Shown here one piece after another: positions 9,145 through 17,311 of a stretch of DNA of 64,000 bases (positions within the stretch are counted from its first letter, which is position 1; every line of letters starts with the position of its first letter). Source of the stretch: Sulfitobacter sp. OXR-159 (GTDB lineage Bacteria; Pseudomonadota; Alphaproteobacteria; Rhodobacterales; Rhodobacteraceae). The stretch covers positions 1,125,001-1,189,000 of the forward strand of contig NZ_CP139707.1 of assembly GCF_034377145.1 (NCBI RefSeq). The letters are read 5' to 3'. Below the pieces are notes generated by a model. It saw only the letters and a program-made list of their open reading frames with translations. It had not been told where the DNA came from and made no database searches. The position numbers and the translations under genes are program-made.

Positions 9145-9311
9145 GGCGACGACATCTGGGAGGAGGTAGATGTCGCCGCCAATTACAGACACATCCGGGA
9201 GGAGGATGGAAGCGTCTGGTCTTTCCAAACTCAGCTGCATCCGGGAGGAGGAGGGATGCATCCAAGTCTTGGTCAAATCAGACACATTCGGGAGGAGGAT
9301 GAATGTGTCTG
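9145..9311 (-). ncRNA. Array 2: four further CCUCCUCCC-loop hairpin RNAs (cuckoo family), no DUF1127 gene attached
   Basis: On the minus strand four regular hairpins follow one another: 9279-9311 (perfect 11-bp stem CAGACACATTC/GAATGTGTCTG), 9236-9260 (7-bp stem TGCATCC/GGATGCA), 9186-9218 (11 positions, one mismatch and one G-U, CAGACGCTTCC/GGATGTGTCTG) and 9145-9180 (13-bp stem with one G-U). Every loop holds CCTCCTCCC, usually preceded by AT. The first and third share the outer arm CAGAC/GTCTG and the flanking GAAAGACC, suggesting tandem duplication. The last hairpin is followed by CCCTTTTCCC, a weak terminator. The 224 bases between the array and the mrp start must hold its promoter, but I see no convincing one. 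No protein gene is linked to it on this strand. Confidence 0.8.
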
Positions 9312-9535
9312 GTCTTTCCGAAAGCGGGGCGCTTGGCCCTGCCTATGAACCTAAGTTAGCGCTAATTGCTGCGAGTGCACAATATTTCTTTTTGCAATGC
9401 TGCTATGCGGCGAAAACATGGTACCCCTGCGTAATCCTTGGGCATTCCGCCTCATCCCTATGCAAAAATGGCCGTCCCCTTGCGCTTGGCGCAGAACCTG
9501 CCATTTCAGAAGCAGTAATAGAGGAGAATTTGCGC
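9312..9535. other. Intergenic region between hairpin array 2 and mrp
   Basis: This stretch separates the divergent array 2 (minus) and mrp (plus). The plus reading frame stays open through it and through array 2, but the peptide would consist of hairpin-derived repeats, so it is not counted as coding. An AT-rich patch at about 9381-9398 may belong to one of the two promoters. GAGGAG at 9521-9526 is the ribosome binding site of mrp. Confidence 0.5.
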
Positions 9536-10600
9536 ATGTCTGTGACCAAAGCAGAAGTCGAAGCGGCGCTGGCGCGGGTGCAACTGCCCGACGGGAAAAG
9601 CCTGCTGTCCCATGATCTGGTCCGCGCGCTGGTCGTCGAAGGCGATAAAGTGCGATTCGTCATCGAAGCGCCCAACGCCGATGTCGCGCGCCAGATGGCC
9701 CCCCTGCGTGACGCCGCAGAGCAGGTGGTGCGCGATTTGCCCGGGGTAGGTGATGTATCGGTTGCCCTGACCGCCCATGGCCCCGCCCCGAAAGCGCCCA
9801 GTCTCAAGATTGGTGGGCACCCCAAACCGCAAGAGGGGCCGATGAAGCCCAGTGGCGTGAAGCGCATCCTTGCCATCGGCTCGGGCAAGGGTGGGGTCGG
9901 GAAATCAACCGTCAGTTCCAACCTCGCGGTGGCGCTGGCGCGGGCGGGGCGCAAGGTGGGTCTGCTTGACGCAGATATATACGGTCCCAGCCAGCCGCGC
10001 ATGATGGGGGTGAATAAACGCCCTGCCAGCCCCGACGGCAAAACGATCATTCCGCTGCAGGCCCATGGCGTGACCATGATGTCGATTGGTTTTATGTTGG
10101 AAGAGGGCAAGGCCGTGGTCTGGCGCGGGCCGATGCTGATGGGCGCGCTGCAGCAGATGCTGGGGCAAGTGGAGTGGGGCGAGCTGGACGTGCTGCTTGT
10201 CGATCTGCCGCCCGGTACGGGTGACGTGCAGTTGACGCTCTGCACCAAGTCCGAGCTGTCGGGCGCGATCGTGGTCAGCACACCGCAGGATGTGGCCCTG
10301 ATCGACGCGCGCAAGGCGCTGGACATGTTCGCGACGCTGAAGACCCCCGTGCTGGGCCTGATCGAGAATATGTCGACATTCGTCTGCCCCGATTGCGGTT
10401 CTCAGCATGAGATCTTTGGCCATGGCGGTGTGGCGGCAGAGGCCGACAAGATGGGGGTGCCGCTGCTGGGCAGCCTGCCGATTGATCTGGACACCCGTCT
10501 GGCGGGGGACCACGGCACGCCGATCGCCGCGGGCGAAGGGCCGATGGCCGACGCCTATGCGCGTCTTGCGCGGGGTCTGATCGACGGCGGAATGGCCTGA
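9536..10600 (+). CDS. apbC: Mrp/NBP35 family iron-sulfur cluster carrier ATPase
   Basis: The 354-residue P-loop protein is thought to hold and transfer [4Fe-4S] clusters to apo-enzymes in the cytoplasm. It has an N-terminal MIP18/DUF59-like domain (residues 1-85, LPDGKSLLSHDLVRALVV), a deviant Walker A GSGKGGVGKS (115-124), a Walker B-like LVDLPPGTGD (221-230), and the cluster-binding pair CPDC with C284 and C287. Length fits the family. The ATG at 9536 is preceded by GAGGAG; longer upstream readings run through the hairpin array and are rejected. Confidence 0.95.
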   Translation: MSVTKAEVEAALARVQLPDGKSLLSHDLVRALVVEGDKVRFVIEAPNADVARQMAPLRDAAEQVVRDLPGVGDVSVALTAHGPAPKAPSLKIGGHPKPQEGPMKPSGVKRILAIGSGKGGVGKSTVSSNLAVALARAGRKVGLLDADIYGPSQPRMMGVNKRPASPDGKTIIPLQAHGVTMMSIGFMLEEGKAVVWRGPMLMGALQQMLGQVEWGELDVLLVDLPPGTGDVQLTLCTKSELSGAIVVSTPQDVALIDARKALDMFATLKTPVLGLIENMSTFVCPDCGSQHEIFGHGGVAAEADKMGVPLLGSLPIDLDTRLAGDHGTPIAAGEGPMADAYARLARGLIDGGMA

Positions 10601-10619
10601 AACGGGGTGGCGCGGGCGG

Positions 10620-11387
10620 CTACCCCAGCTCGCGCCCTTCGACCAGATGACCATAGAGTGTCGTCAGCATCGAGACGAAAACCAGCCCCTCTATAAGGTA
10701 GATCGCTGAATCCAGCATCAGGCGCAGGCCGGGTTCGGCGGGCGGCAGTATGCTTGCGATCACGCCCAACAACGTATTCACCACTGCCAGTAATACGGCC
10801 AGTGCCCAGAGCGTGCTTGCCAGCGGTTCCGTCGCGCGCCAGCTTTCGCGCACTGACATAACGTGCCCCAAGGCGGCGGCGGGCAATACCAGGCTGAGCC
10901 GCAGCGCCAGCCATAGGAAGGCCACGCCCGCCACCAGGCCGATCAAGAGCAGCGCCGCCGGGCTCGACCCGGTCAGCCCGCCCAAAAGCAGCATGGCGAG
11001 GCCTATGGGAAGGGCCGCAAGAAACTGGACGAAGCCCAGAACGATGGCCCGCCAGACATAGGCCCCGAACAGACGCGCGCCGGGGCGCAGGTCGGTCCCG
11101 CCATGGCCAAGCAATACATAGCGGTGCCAGAGAATGGCCATCAGCGCATAGCCAAGTATGCCGGCCAGCCCGCAGGCAATCAGGATCAAGAGTTGATCCG
11201 TGGGGGGCGGCGCGGCGTTGTCGATCACCTGATCCATCGCTCCAAGCGCATCTCCGGCCAGCACACCCGCCACGGCGGCAGCACCCATCACCCAAAGCAC
11301 CGCGGGCAGGATCACCCGCAGCGTGGTGGAGGGCGCGTGAAACAGCATGTTCAGCGCGTGGGTGAATAGAGCCGTAGCTTGGATCAT
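10620..11387 (-). CDS. Multi-pass integral membrane protein of unknown function
   Basis: A 255-residue very hydrophobic protein with about six membrane segments (for example LLILIACGLAGILGYALMAI, IVLGFVQFLAALPIGLAMLL and ALLLIGLVAGVAFLWLALRL). It has no catalytic motif I recognise; the spacing of helices and polar loops is like small uncharacterised Rhodobacterales membrane proteins. The start at 11387 (MIQATALF) is chosen because AGGGAG lies seven bases ahead of it; that sequence would be inside the gene if the ATG at 11402 were used. The gene points away from mraZ, and its upstream region carries an array of TGGGA repeats (11471-11543). Confidence 0.72.
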   Translation of the reverse strand: MIQATALFTHALNMLFHAPSTTLRVILPAVLWVMGAAAVAGVLAGDALGAMDQVIDNAAPPPTDQLLILIACGLAGILGYALMAILWHRYVLLGHGGTDLRPGARLFGAYVWRAIVLGFVQFLAALPIGLAMLLLGGLTGSSPAALLLIGLVAGVAFLWLALRLSLVLPAAALGHVMSVRESWRATEPLASTLWALAVLLAVVNTLLGVIASILPPAEPGLRLMLDSAIYLIEGLVFVSMLTTLYGHLVEGRELG

Positions 11388-11470
11388 GATGCACTCCCTC
11401 ATTTTGCGGCACTACATGGGGTGGGTAGGACGAAAGGGCAAGATGCAGTCGGTCGAGGGGAGCTTCGGGC

Positions 11471-11543
11471 TGGGAAAGCGTGGGCGGTTGGGACGTCATG
11501 GGAAAAGTCGCGGGAATGCATGGGAAGTCTGGGAAATTATGGG
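11471..11543 (+). promoter_or_regulatory. Eight-unit array of phased TGGGA repeats (candidate MraZ operator)
   Basis: TGGG or CGGG starts at 11471, 11481, 11489, 11499, 11511, 11521, 11530 and 11540, most followed by A; steps are 10, 8, 10, 12, 10, 9 and 10 bases. In E. coli MraZ binds direct TGGGN repeats separated by five bases, that is, one per helical turn. The array is much larger than the usual three repeats and is nearer to the divergent membrane protein gene than to mraZ. Confidence 0.5.
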
Positions 11544-11648
11544 CACCCCTTGTGCTATTGGCGGGTTCTGCCGATTCGCGGGCATGGGACTTGGCGTGCA
11601 TTCTTGGGGTTCGGTTGGCGTTCTGCGGAACAGGCAACGAACACGCTC

Positions 11649-11657
11649 TGTGGATAA
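11649..11657 (+). promoter_or_regulatory. Single DnaA-box sequence
   Basis: TGTGGATAA is the perfect complement of TTATCCACA, the consensus DnaA box. It stands alone, about 20 bases from the second TGGGA group. It could link dcw expression to replication, or be chance. Confidence 0.3.
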
Positions 11658-11675
11658 CTATGTGCGCAAATTTTA

Positions 11676-11696
11676 GTGGGAAACTGTGGGATATTG
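11676..11696 (+). promoter_or_regulatory. MraZ box candidate, two to three phased repeats
   Basis: GTGGGA at 11676 and GTGGGA at 11686 are exactly 10 bases apart, with a degenerate third unit GTGCAG at 11696. This is the TGGGN-N5 architecture bound by MraZ in E. coli and fits autoregulation of the mraZ operon. Confidence 0.6.
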
Positions 11697-11847
11697 TGCA
11701 GCCCGCAATTCATTAACAAGATATTGTGTTTGAGGTCCAAAGGATCTCAAATTAAGCCATTTTCCGCTCAAAAAGTTATACCAGATGTTGTTCCCACAGC
11801 CTGTGCAAAACAAAATATTGGGCATATTTCCAAAAAATATGTAGACG

Positions 11848-11871
11848 CCCATCAATTCCCATGGCATCCCT
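11848..11871 (-). promoter_or_regulatory. MraZ box candidate on the minus strand
   Basis: On the minus strand GGGAT, TGGGAA and TGGGC follow with 10-base steps (plus-strand CCCA at 11848 and 11858, CCC at 11868). It has the same phasing as the other two groups but opposite orientation, and lies close to where a UpsM-length leader would begin. Confidence 0.45.
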
Positions 11872-11889
11872 AGTGCATCGGATGAGAGC

Positions 11890-12094
11890 GGGACACGGGG
11901 CAGCAAACGACCCCAAAAACAATCAAAACCTAGCAGGTTTCATACAGGCACCTCGCTTTCATCAGACCAAAGAGATCCGGCGCGCGAGCGAGCAGACATC
12001 CCCCCAGGTGGCGCGCGCAGTCGGACTTCCCCCGCCAAGCTGCGGGACGTGGGCGGCGGGTTGATCAGTGGCAGCGGATCAACCCGCCGTTTCC
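11890..12094 (+). ncRNA. upsM: Probable mraZ leader RNA (UpsM-like), 5' end estimated
   Basis: In R. sphaeroides the dcw mRNA has an unusually long leader, part of which accumulates as the roughly 200-nt sRNA UpsM after partial termination ahead of mraZ. Here a strong hairpin with a 12-bp perfect stem (12055-12066 with 12077-12088) and a modest T-rich tail ends 76 bases before the mraZ start, matching that arrangement. The 3' end is set by this hairpin; the 5' end is only estimated from the known RNA length. Primary sequence homology was not checked. Confidence 0.5.
12055..12094 (+). terminator. Strong hairpin / partial terminator in the mraZ leader
   Basis: GGCGGGTTGATC pairs perfectly with GATCAACCCGCC around a 10-base loop, followed by GTTTCC. 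The weak U-run suggests incomplete termination, which would be needed because essential genes lie downstream. Confidence 0.65.
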
Positions 12095-12163
12095 ATTTCC
12101 GGGGCAGGGCAGAAAGACGAAAAAACGAATTAAGCGCAAAGGCGCAAGAGGCAGGGACAGAAC

Positions 12164-12655
12164 GTGAGCCGCAGGTTCAGAGGCGAAAGCCACCACAAGG
12201 TCGATACGAAGGGGCGGGTGTCTATCCCAGCCTCTTTTCGGCGTGTGTTGGAGGCTGGCGACCCGAACTGGAAAAACGGCGACAATCCCGAATTGGTCAT
12301 TGTTTATGGCGACCAGCGCCGCAACTACCTTGAATGCTATACCATGGAAGCCATCGAAGAGGTCGACGCCAAGATCGACCGCATGCCCCGTGGCTCCATG
12401 CAGCGTAAGGCGCTGCAGCGTCTGTTCCACGGCCAGTCTTTCCCGACCACGGTAGATGAGACAGGCCGTTTGGTGCTGCCTGCCAAGCTGCGCAACAAAA
12501 TTGAACTCAACGGCGAGGCGTTCTTTATCGCTGCCGGTGACACCTTCCAGATTTGGAAGCCCGAAACCTACGAGACCGAGGAAGAATCCTGGCAGCAAGA
12601 GCTGCCCGACGATGTCGACCCGCTCTCGTTCCTTGATGGTGATATGGAGGTCTGA
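12164..12655 (+). CDS. mraZ: Transcriptional regulator MraZ
   Basis: The 163-residue protein is the DNA-binding autorepressor at the head of dcw clusters. Two AbrB/SpoVT-like MraZ halves can be seen: residues 4-60 ([22 protein letters not shown]) and about 75-140 ([20 protein letters not shown]). It forms octameric rings that bind TGGGN repeats; candidate operators are at 11676 and around it. The start is GTG at 12164, consistent with the conserved MSRRFRG N terminus. It is followed after four bases by rsmH. Confidence 0.96.
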   Translation: MSRRFRGESHHKVDTKGRVSIPASFRRVLEAGDPNWKNGDNPELVIVYGDQRRNYLECYTMEAIEEVDAKIDRMPRGSMQRKALQRLFHGQSFPTTVDETGRLVLPAKLRNKIELNGEAFFIAAGDTFQIWKPETYETEEESWQQELPDDVDPLSFLDGDMEV

Positions 12656-12659
12656 CGGA

Positions 12660-13643
12660 ATGGTTGCTGCCTCTAACCCTTCCGCCCCTCACACCCCCGT
12701 TCTGCTGCGTCCTATCCTGAGCGCCGTGGCGCCCGTGGAAGGGGTCTGGCTTGATGGTACCTTTGGCGCGGGCGGCTACACCCGTGGTTTTCTAGAAGCC
12801 GGCGCCGCGCGTGTGATCGCGGTGGACCGTGACCCTCTGGCGTTCGAGATGGCAGCGGAATGGGCGGGCGACTATGGCGACCGCATCACCATGCAGCAGG
12901 GCGTCTTCTCGCGCATGGATGAATATGCCCAAGATCTTGATGGGGTGGTGCTGGACCTCGGCGTTTCTTCGATGCAGCTTGATCAGGCCGAGCGTGGGTT
13001 CTCCTTTATGAAGGATGGCCCGCTCGACATGCGGATGAGCCAAGATGGCCCCTCGGCAGCCGATCTGGTCAATGAGGCCGAAGAAGAGATCATCGCCAAT
13101 ATCCTGTTCCAATACGGCGAAGAACGCGCCTCCCGCCGGATCGCCAAGGCGATTGTCCGCGCCCGAGAAGACGCGCCGATCACCACCACATTGGAATTGG
13201 CCAAACTGGTCGAAGGCTGCCTGCCACGCTCCAAGCCGGGTCAAAGCCATCCCGCCACGCGCAGCTTCCAAGCGCTGCGCATCGCGGTGAACAATGAATA
13301 TGGCGAGCTGTTCCAAGGGCTTATGGCTGCAGAGCGCGCGCTAAAGCCGGGCGGGAAACTGGCCGTGGTGACCTTTCATTCGGTCGAGGACCGCATGGTC
13401 AAACGCTTCCTCACCGCGCGGGCAGGGGCCGGGGGCAATGCTAACCGTTTTGCCCCGGCGCTTGAACAGGCGCCGCCGCAGTTTACACTCAAATCCCGCA
13501 AGGCAATCGGGCCTGATGCGCAGGAATTGGACGAAAACCCGCGCAGCCGTTCGGCCAAACTACGGGTCGCCACGCGCACCGATGCGCCCAGTGGCGAGAT
13601 TGACGCGAAATCCATCGGCATGCCGATGGTCAGGGGGATCTGA
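12660..13643 (+). CDS. rsmH: 16S rRNA (cytosine-1402-N4)-methyltransferase RsmH
   Basis: The 327-residue SAM-dependent methyltransferase modifies C1402 in the ribosomal P site. The SAM motif [13 protein letters not shown] lies at 33-45, the family motif [21 protein letters not shown] is near 100, and the C terminus has the conserved [15 protein letters not shown] at 12660 has GGAGG (12646-12650) upstream and follows the mraZ stop by four bases, so the two are likely coupled. Longer upstream readings in this frame overlap mraZ and are rejected. Confidence 0.96.
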   Translation: MVAASNPSAPHTPVLLRPILSAVAPVEGVWLDGTFGAGGYTRGFLEAGAARVIAVDRDPLAFEMAAEWAGDYGDRITMQQGVFSRMDEYAQDLDGVVLDLGVSSMQLDQAERGFSFMKDGPLDMRMSQDGPSAADLVNEAEEEIIANILFQYGEERASRRIAKAIVRAREDAPITTTLELAKLVEGCLPRSKPGQSHPATRSFQALRIAVNNEYGELFQGLMAAERALKPGGKLAVVTFHSVEDRMVKRFLTARAGAGGNANRFAPALEQAPPQFTLKSRKAIGPDAQELDENPRSRSAKLRVATRTDAPSGEIDAKSIGMPMVRGI

Positions 13644-13646
13644 GAG

Positions 13647-14033
13647 ATGCGCACGGTGATGTATATCCTCACCACTATTGCCGTGGTTGGACTGGCCTTC
13701 TGGGCCTACCGCGAGAATTACGCGACCCAGCAGGCGCTGAGCGATGCCGACAGGCTGCATGCCAATATCCGCGCCACCCATGCCCGTCTGGCCGTCCTGC
13801 GCGCCGAATGGGCGTTCCAAAACCGCCCCGACCGGTTGCGCGATCTGGCCGACCTGAACTTTGACCGCCTCGGCCTGTTGCCACTGCATCCCGGCCAGTT
13901 CGGTCAGGTCGATCAGGTCGCCTATCCGCAGCCGCCGTCTGAACTGCTGCCGATCACCGATCCTGTGGATGTCTCGACCATGAATTACGACGCGCTTACC
14001 GGCGCGGATGAGTCCGAGGAGGACTTTGAATGA
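13647..14033 (+). CDS. ftsL: Cell division protein FtsL
   Basis: A 128-residue bitopic membrane protein of the divisome: a short N terminus, one membrane span (about residues 3-21) and a periplasmic helix with heptad spacing (QQALSDADRLHANIRATHARLAVLRAEWAFQNRPDRLRDLAD). It pairs with FtsB and FtsQ and activates FtsWI. The position between rsmH and ftsI and the DRLRDLADLNFDRLGLLPL pattern support the call. It overlaps the ftsI start by four bases. Confidence 0.9.
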   Translation: MRTVMYILTTIAVVGLAFWAYRENYATQQALSDADRLHANIRATHARLAVLRAEWAFQNRPDRLRDLADLNFDRLGLLPLHPGQFGQVDQVAYPQPPSELLPITDPVDVSTMNYDALTGADESEEDFE

Positions 14034-15817
14034 TCCGCACCCCGCTGCGCCCACTGGCCCGTATCCTCGACGCCCGCGAAAAGGGCGAAAACCCCGACGC
14101 GATTGAGCGTGAGAACAAACGCATCCGCCATGAGCAGATGCGCGACAAGGCCCGGATGCGTGCCGAGGGACGGCTTTTGGTGCTGGGCGTCTGTTTCCTT
14201 TGTGCTTTCACCGTCATCGGCGGGCGCATGGGTCTTTTGGCGATGTCTGAGCCGTCCGAGCCGCGCGGCCACGCGCCGGGGGCCGTGATCTCGGCCTCGC
14301 GCGCCGACATCACAGACCGCAACGGCAACCTGCTGGCGACGAACTTTGAGACCCACGCGCTCTACGCGCAGCCGCGCCATCTGATCGACCCCGAAGTGGC
14401 GGCCAAAAAGTTGGTCAAAATCTTTCCAGACCTCAATGAAGAGCGTCTGATCAAGGATTTCACGGGCAAGCGTAAGTTCCTGTGGATCAAAAAGAAAATT
14501 AGCCCTGAGCAAATGCAGGCCGTGCATGACATCGGCGATCCGGGGCTGCTGTTCGCACCGCGCGACATGCGCCTTTATCCAAACGGTTCGCTGGCCGCAC
14601 ATGTGCTCGGCGGGGCGAGCTATGGCAAGGAAGGCGTCCACGCCGCCGAGGTGATCGGCGTCGCGGGGGCCGAGAAATATTTCGACGACTACCTGCGCGA
14701 CCCGGCCAATGGCGCGAAACCGTTGGAGCTGTCGCTCGACCTGACCGTGCAAGCGGCATCTGAGCGGGTGCTCTATGGCGGCATGAAGCTGATGAACGCC
14801 AAGGGTGCCACGAGCATTCTAATGGATGTCCACACCGGCGAAGTGATCTCTGTCGCGTCGCTGCCTGATTTCGATCCCAACAACCGCCCCCGTCCGCTGA
14901 CCCAAGGCGATGCGTCTGACAGCCCGCTGTTTAACCGGTCGGTGCAGGGGGTTTACGAGCTCGGCTCGACCTTCAAAATCTTTGCGGCAGCTCAGGCGGT
15001 GGAGTTGGGCCTGTTCAACGCCGACACGATCATCGACACCTCTGGCCCGATGAAGGTTGGCGGTTTCCGCATCGGTGAATTCCGCAACAAGAACTACGGC
15101 AAGCTGAGCGTCGCCGATATCATCGTGCATTCCTCGAACCGGGGCACAGGCCGGATGGCGCTGGAAATCGGCATCGAGCGGCAGCAAGAGTTCCTCAAAA
15201 GCCTTGGTTTCTTTGAACCAACCCCCTTTGAGATCGTCGAAGCCTCGGGCGGGAAGCCGTTGTTGCCAAGCCGCTGGACCGAATTGTCGAGCGTGACAAT
15301 CTCCTATGGACACGGCCTGTCGAGCACGCCGATGCACCTTGCCGCAGGCTATGCAGCCATCGCCAACGGCGGGCGCGTGGTGAAGCCCACGCTGCTGAAA
15401 CAATCCGCCCCCCAGCTCGGCCCCCGCGTCATGTCGGAAGAGACTGCAGCACAGGCCCGCAATATACTGCGCAAGGTCGTCACCGATGGCACGGCGAGCT
15501 TTGCCGAGGTGCCCGGCTATCAGATCGCGGGCAAGACTGGCACGGCGGACAAACCAAAGCCCACCGGGGGCTATTACGATGACAAGGTGATCAACACATT
15601 CGCCAGCATCTTCCCGATTGATAATCCCAAATATGTGCTGATCGTCACCTTGGACGAACCGGTGGAAACCTCTGGGCCGAAACCACGCCGCACGGCGGGT
15701 TGGACAGCCGTGCCCGTGGCCGCCGAGATGGTCCGCCGCATCGCGCCTTTGCTGGGCCTGCGCCCCGCTGTTGAACCGGTGAACGACGCTGTGCTAACGC
15801 TGACCAGCAGCAACTGA
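14030..15817 (+). CDS. ftsI: Septal peptidoglycan transpeptidase FtsI (PBP3)
   Basis: A 595-residue class B penicillin-binding protein that cross-links septal peptidoglycan together with FtsW. It has an N-terminal cytoplasmic tail, one membrane span (about 48-70), a PBP dimerisation domain (RADITDRNGNLLA near 91) and a transpeptidase domain with the three active-site motifs STFK (S313 is the nucleophile), SSN (368-370) and KTGT (502-505). The start overlaps ftsL (ATGA). It is followed by murE after 12 bases. Confidence 0.97.
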   Translation: MIRTPLRPLARILDAREKGENPDAIERENKRIRHEQMRDKARMRAEGRLLVLGVCFLCAFTVIGGRMGLLAMSEPSEPRGHAPGAVISASRADITDRNGNLLATNFETHALYAQPRHLIDPEVAAKKLVKIFPDLNEERLIKDFTGKRKFLWIKKKISPEQMQAVHDIGDPGLLFAPRDMRLYPNGSLAAHVLGGASYGKEGVHAAEVIGVAGAEKYFDDYLRDPANGAKPLELSLDLTVQAASERVLYGGMKLMNAKGATSILMDVHTGEVISVASLPDFDPNNRPRPLTQGDASDSPLFNRSVQGVYELGSTFKIFAAAQAVELGLFNADTIIDTSGPMKVGGFRIGEFRNKNYGKLSVADIIVHSSNRGTGRMALEIGIERQQEFLKSLGFFEPTPFEIVEASGGKPLLPSRWTELSSVTISYGHGLSSTPMHLAAGYAAIANGGRVVKPTLLKQSAPQLGPRVMSEETAAQARNILRKVVTDGTASFAEVPGYQIAGKTGTADKPKPTGGYYDDKVINTFASIFPIDNPKYVLIVTLDEPVETSGPKPRRTAGWTAVPVAAEMVRRIAPLLGLRPAVEPVNDAVLTLTSSN

Positions 15818-15829
15818 AAAGACATCTCT

Positions 15830-17311
15830 ATGACCGACCGGGCCGTACCCCTTTCCTCCCTCGGGCTGACAGCGCGGGCGGGGGCCAACCCCATGATCAC
15901 CGGGATCGCCGTGGACAGCCGTGAGGTCCGCGAAGGCACGCTCTTCGCCGCCATGCCGGGCAGCCGTGTGCATGGGGCAGAGTTCATTCAATACGCCCTG
16001 CGGATGGGCGCGGCGGCGGTGCTGACCGACGCAGCAGGGGCCAAACTCGCCGCCGAGGAATTGGCGGGCTCTGACGCGGCGCTGGTGGTCTCCGACTCCC
16101 CGCGCGAAGCGCTGGCGCGGACGGCGGCTCTGTGGTTCGGCGGCCAGCCCGCCACGATGATTGCCGTGACTGGCACCAACGGAAAAACCTCGGTCTCGAC
16201 CTTTGTGCGCCAGATTTGGGTTGAGATGGGATTGCCTGCCGTGAACCTTGGCACCACCGGGGTCGAGGGCGCATGGGCCGCACCGCTGGCGCATACCACG
16301 CCCGAGCCGATCACCCTGCACCGCACGCTGGCCGAGGCCGCACAGAACGGCATCACCCATGCGGCGATGGAGGCATCAAGCCACGGGCTTGACCAGCGCC
16401 GTTTGGACGGGGTGACGCTCAAGGCGGCGGGGTTCACCAACTTCACCCAAGACCACCTTGATTATCACGAAACATTCGAGGCCTATTTCGCCGCAAAGGC
16501 CGCGCTTTTCGCCCGCGTTTTGTCCGAAGACGGCACCGCAGTGGTCAATATTGACGACGAAAAAGGCGTCGACATCGCCGCAATCGCCCGCGCGCGCGGC
16601 TGTGAGGTAATCACCGTGGGCCGGGACGGGGGCGATCTGCATTTGCAGGGCCAGCGTTTCGACGCAACCGGGCAAGACCTGCGCTTCACATGGCGCGGCA
16701 AGACCTATCAAAAGCGGCTTAATCTGATCGGTGGTTTTCAGGGCGATAACGTGTTGCTGGCCGCCGGGTTGGTGATCGCCTGCGGTGCTGATGCGCAAGA
16801 GGTTTTCGACACGCTGCCGCATCTCACCACTGTCCGAGGCCGGATGCAGCTTGCCGCCACGCGCGACAATGGCGCGGCGGTTTTTGTCGATTACGCCCAT
16901 ACGCCCGATGCCGTGGCCACTGCCCTCTCGGCCATGCGCCCGCATGTGATGGGACGGCTCGTTGCCATCGTCGGCGCGGGTGGGGACCGGGACCGGGCCA
17001 AGCGCCCCTTGATGGGGCAGGCAGCGGCAGAAAATGCGGATATGGTCATCGTGACTGACGACAACCCGCGCAGCGAAGACCCGGCCAGCATCCGCGCCGC
17101 TGTACTGGACGGCGCGCCCGATGCGATGGAGGTCGGCGACCGCGCCGAGGCAATCCTGCGCGGCGTCGATGCTTTGGAGCCAGGCGACGCGCTGTTGATC
17201 GCGGGCAAGGGCCATGAAACCGGGCAGACCGTTGGTGACGACGTGCTGCCCTTTGACGATGTAGAACAGGCCAGCGTGGCCGTGGCGGCACTGGACGGGA
17301 GATTGGCATGA
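15830..17311 (+). CDS. murE: UDP-MurNAc-L-Ala-D-Glu:meso-diaminopimelate ligase MurE
   Basis: The 493-residue Mur ligase adds the third residue of the stem peptide. The ATP loop TGTNGKTS is at 114-121; the C-terminal motif DNPR (VTDDNPRSEDP, about residue 410) is diagnostic of enzymes that add meso-diaminopimelate, rather than lysine. The usual three domains are present. Its stop codon overlaps the murF start by four bases, so the two are probably translationally coupled. Confidence 0.97.
   Translation: MTDRAVPLSSLGLTARAGANPMITGIAVDSREVREGTLFAAMPGSRVHGAEFIQYALRMGAAAVLTDAAGAKLAAEELAGSDAALVVSDSPREALARTAALWFGGQPATMIAVTGTNGKTSVSTFVRQIWVEMGLPAVNLGTTGVEGAWAAPLAHTTPEPITLHRTLAEAAQNGITHAAMEASSHGLDQRRLDGVTLKAAGFTNFTQDHLDYHETFEAYFAAKAALFARVLSEDGTAVVNIDDEKGVDIAAIARARGCEVITVGRDGGDLHLQGQRFDATGQDLRFTWRGKTYQKRLNLIGGFQGDNVLLAAGLVIACGADAQEVFDTLPHLTTVRGRMQLAATRDNGAAVFVDYAHTPDAVATALSAMRPHVMGRLVAIVGAGGDRDRAKRPLMGQAAAENADMVIVTDDNPRSEDPASIRAAVLDGAPDAMEVGDRAEAILRGVDALEPGDALLIAGKGHETGQTVGDDVLPFDDVEQASVAVAALDGRLA

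Larger units (their letters stand above)
11388..12163. other. Long non-coding region upstream of the dcw cluster
   Basis: This 776-base gap lies between the divergent membrane protein gene and mraZ. It holds three groups of 10-base-phased TGGGA repeats (11471-11543, 11676-11696, 11848-11871), one perfect DnaA-box sequence (11649-11657), an AT-rich block at about 11700-11850 that probably contains the promoter, and a strong hairpin at 12055-12088. No conserved reading frame is apparent. Confidence 0.7.

Noticed and set aside
8541-9311. CRISPR array
   Set aside because: The repeated unit is a loop motif inside stems with varying arms; there are no constant repeats with equal spacers and no cas genes.
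9170-9535. Upstream extension of the mrp reading frame across hairpin array 2
   Set aside because: The peptide is derived from hairpin repeats (GRRM, REEEG), has no start with a ribosome binding site, and the family N terminus begins at 9536.
11388-11402. ATG start at 11402 for the membrane protein gene
   Set aside because: AGGGAG within those codons is placed correctly for the ATG at 11387.
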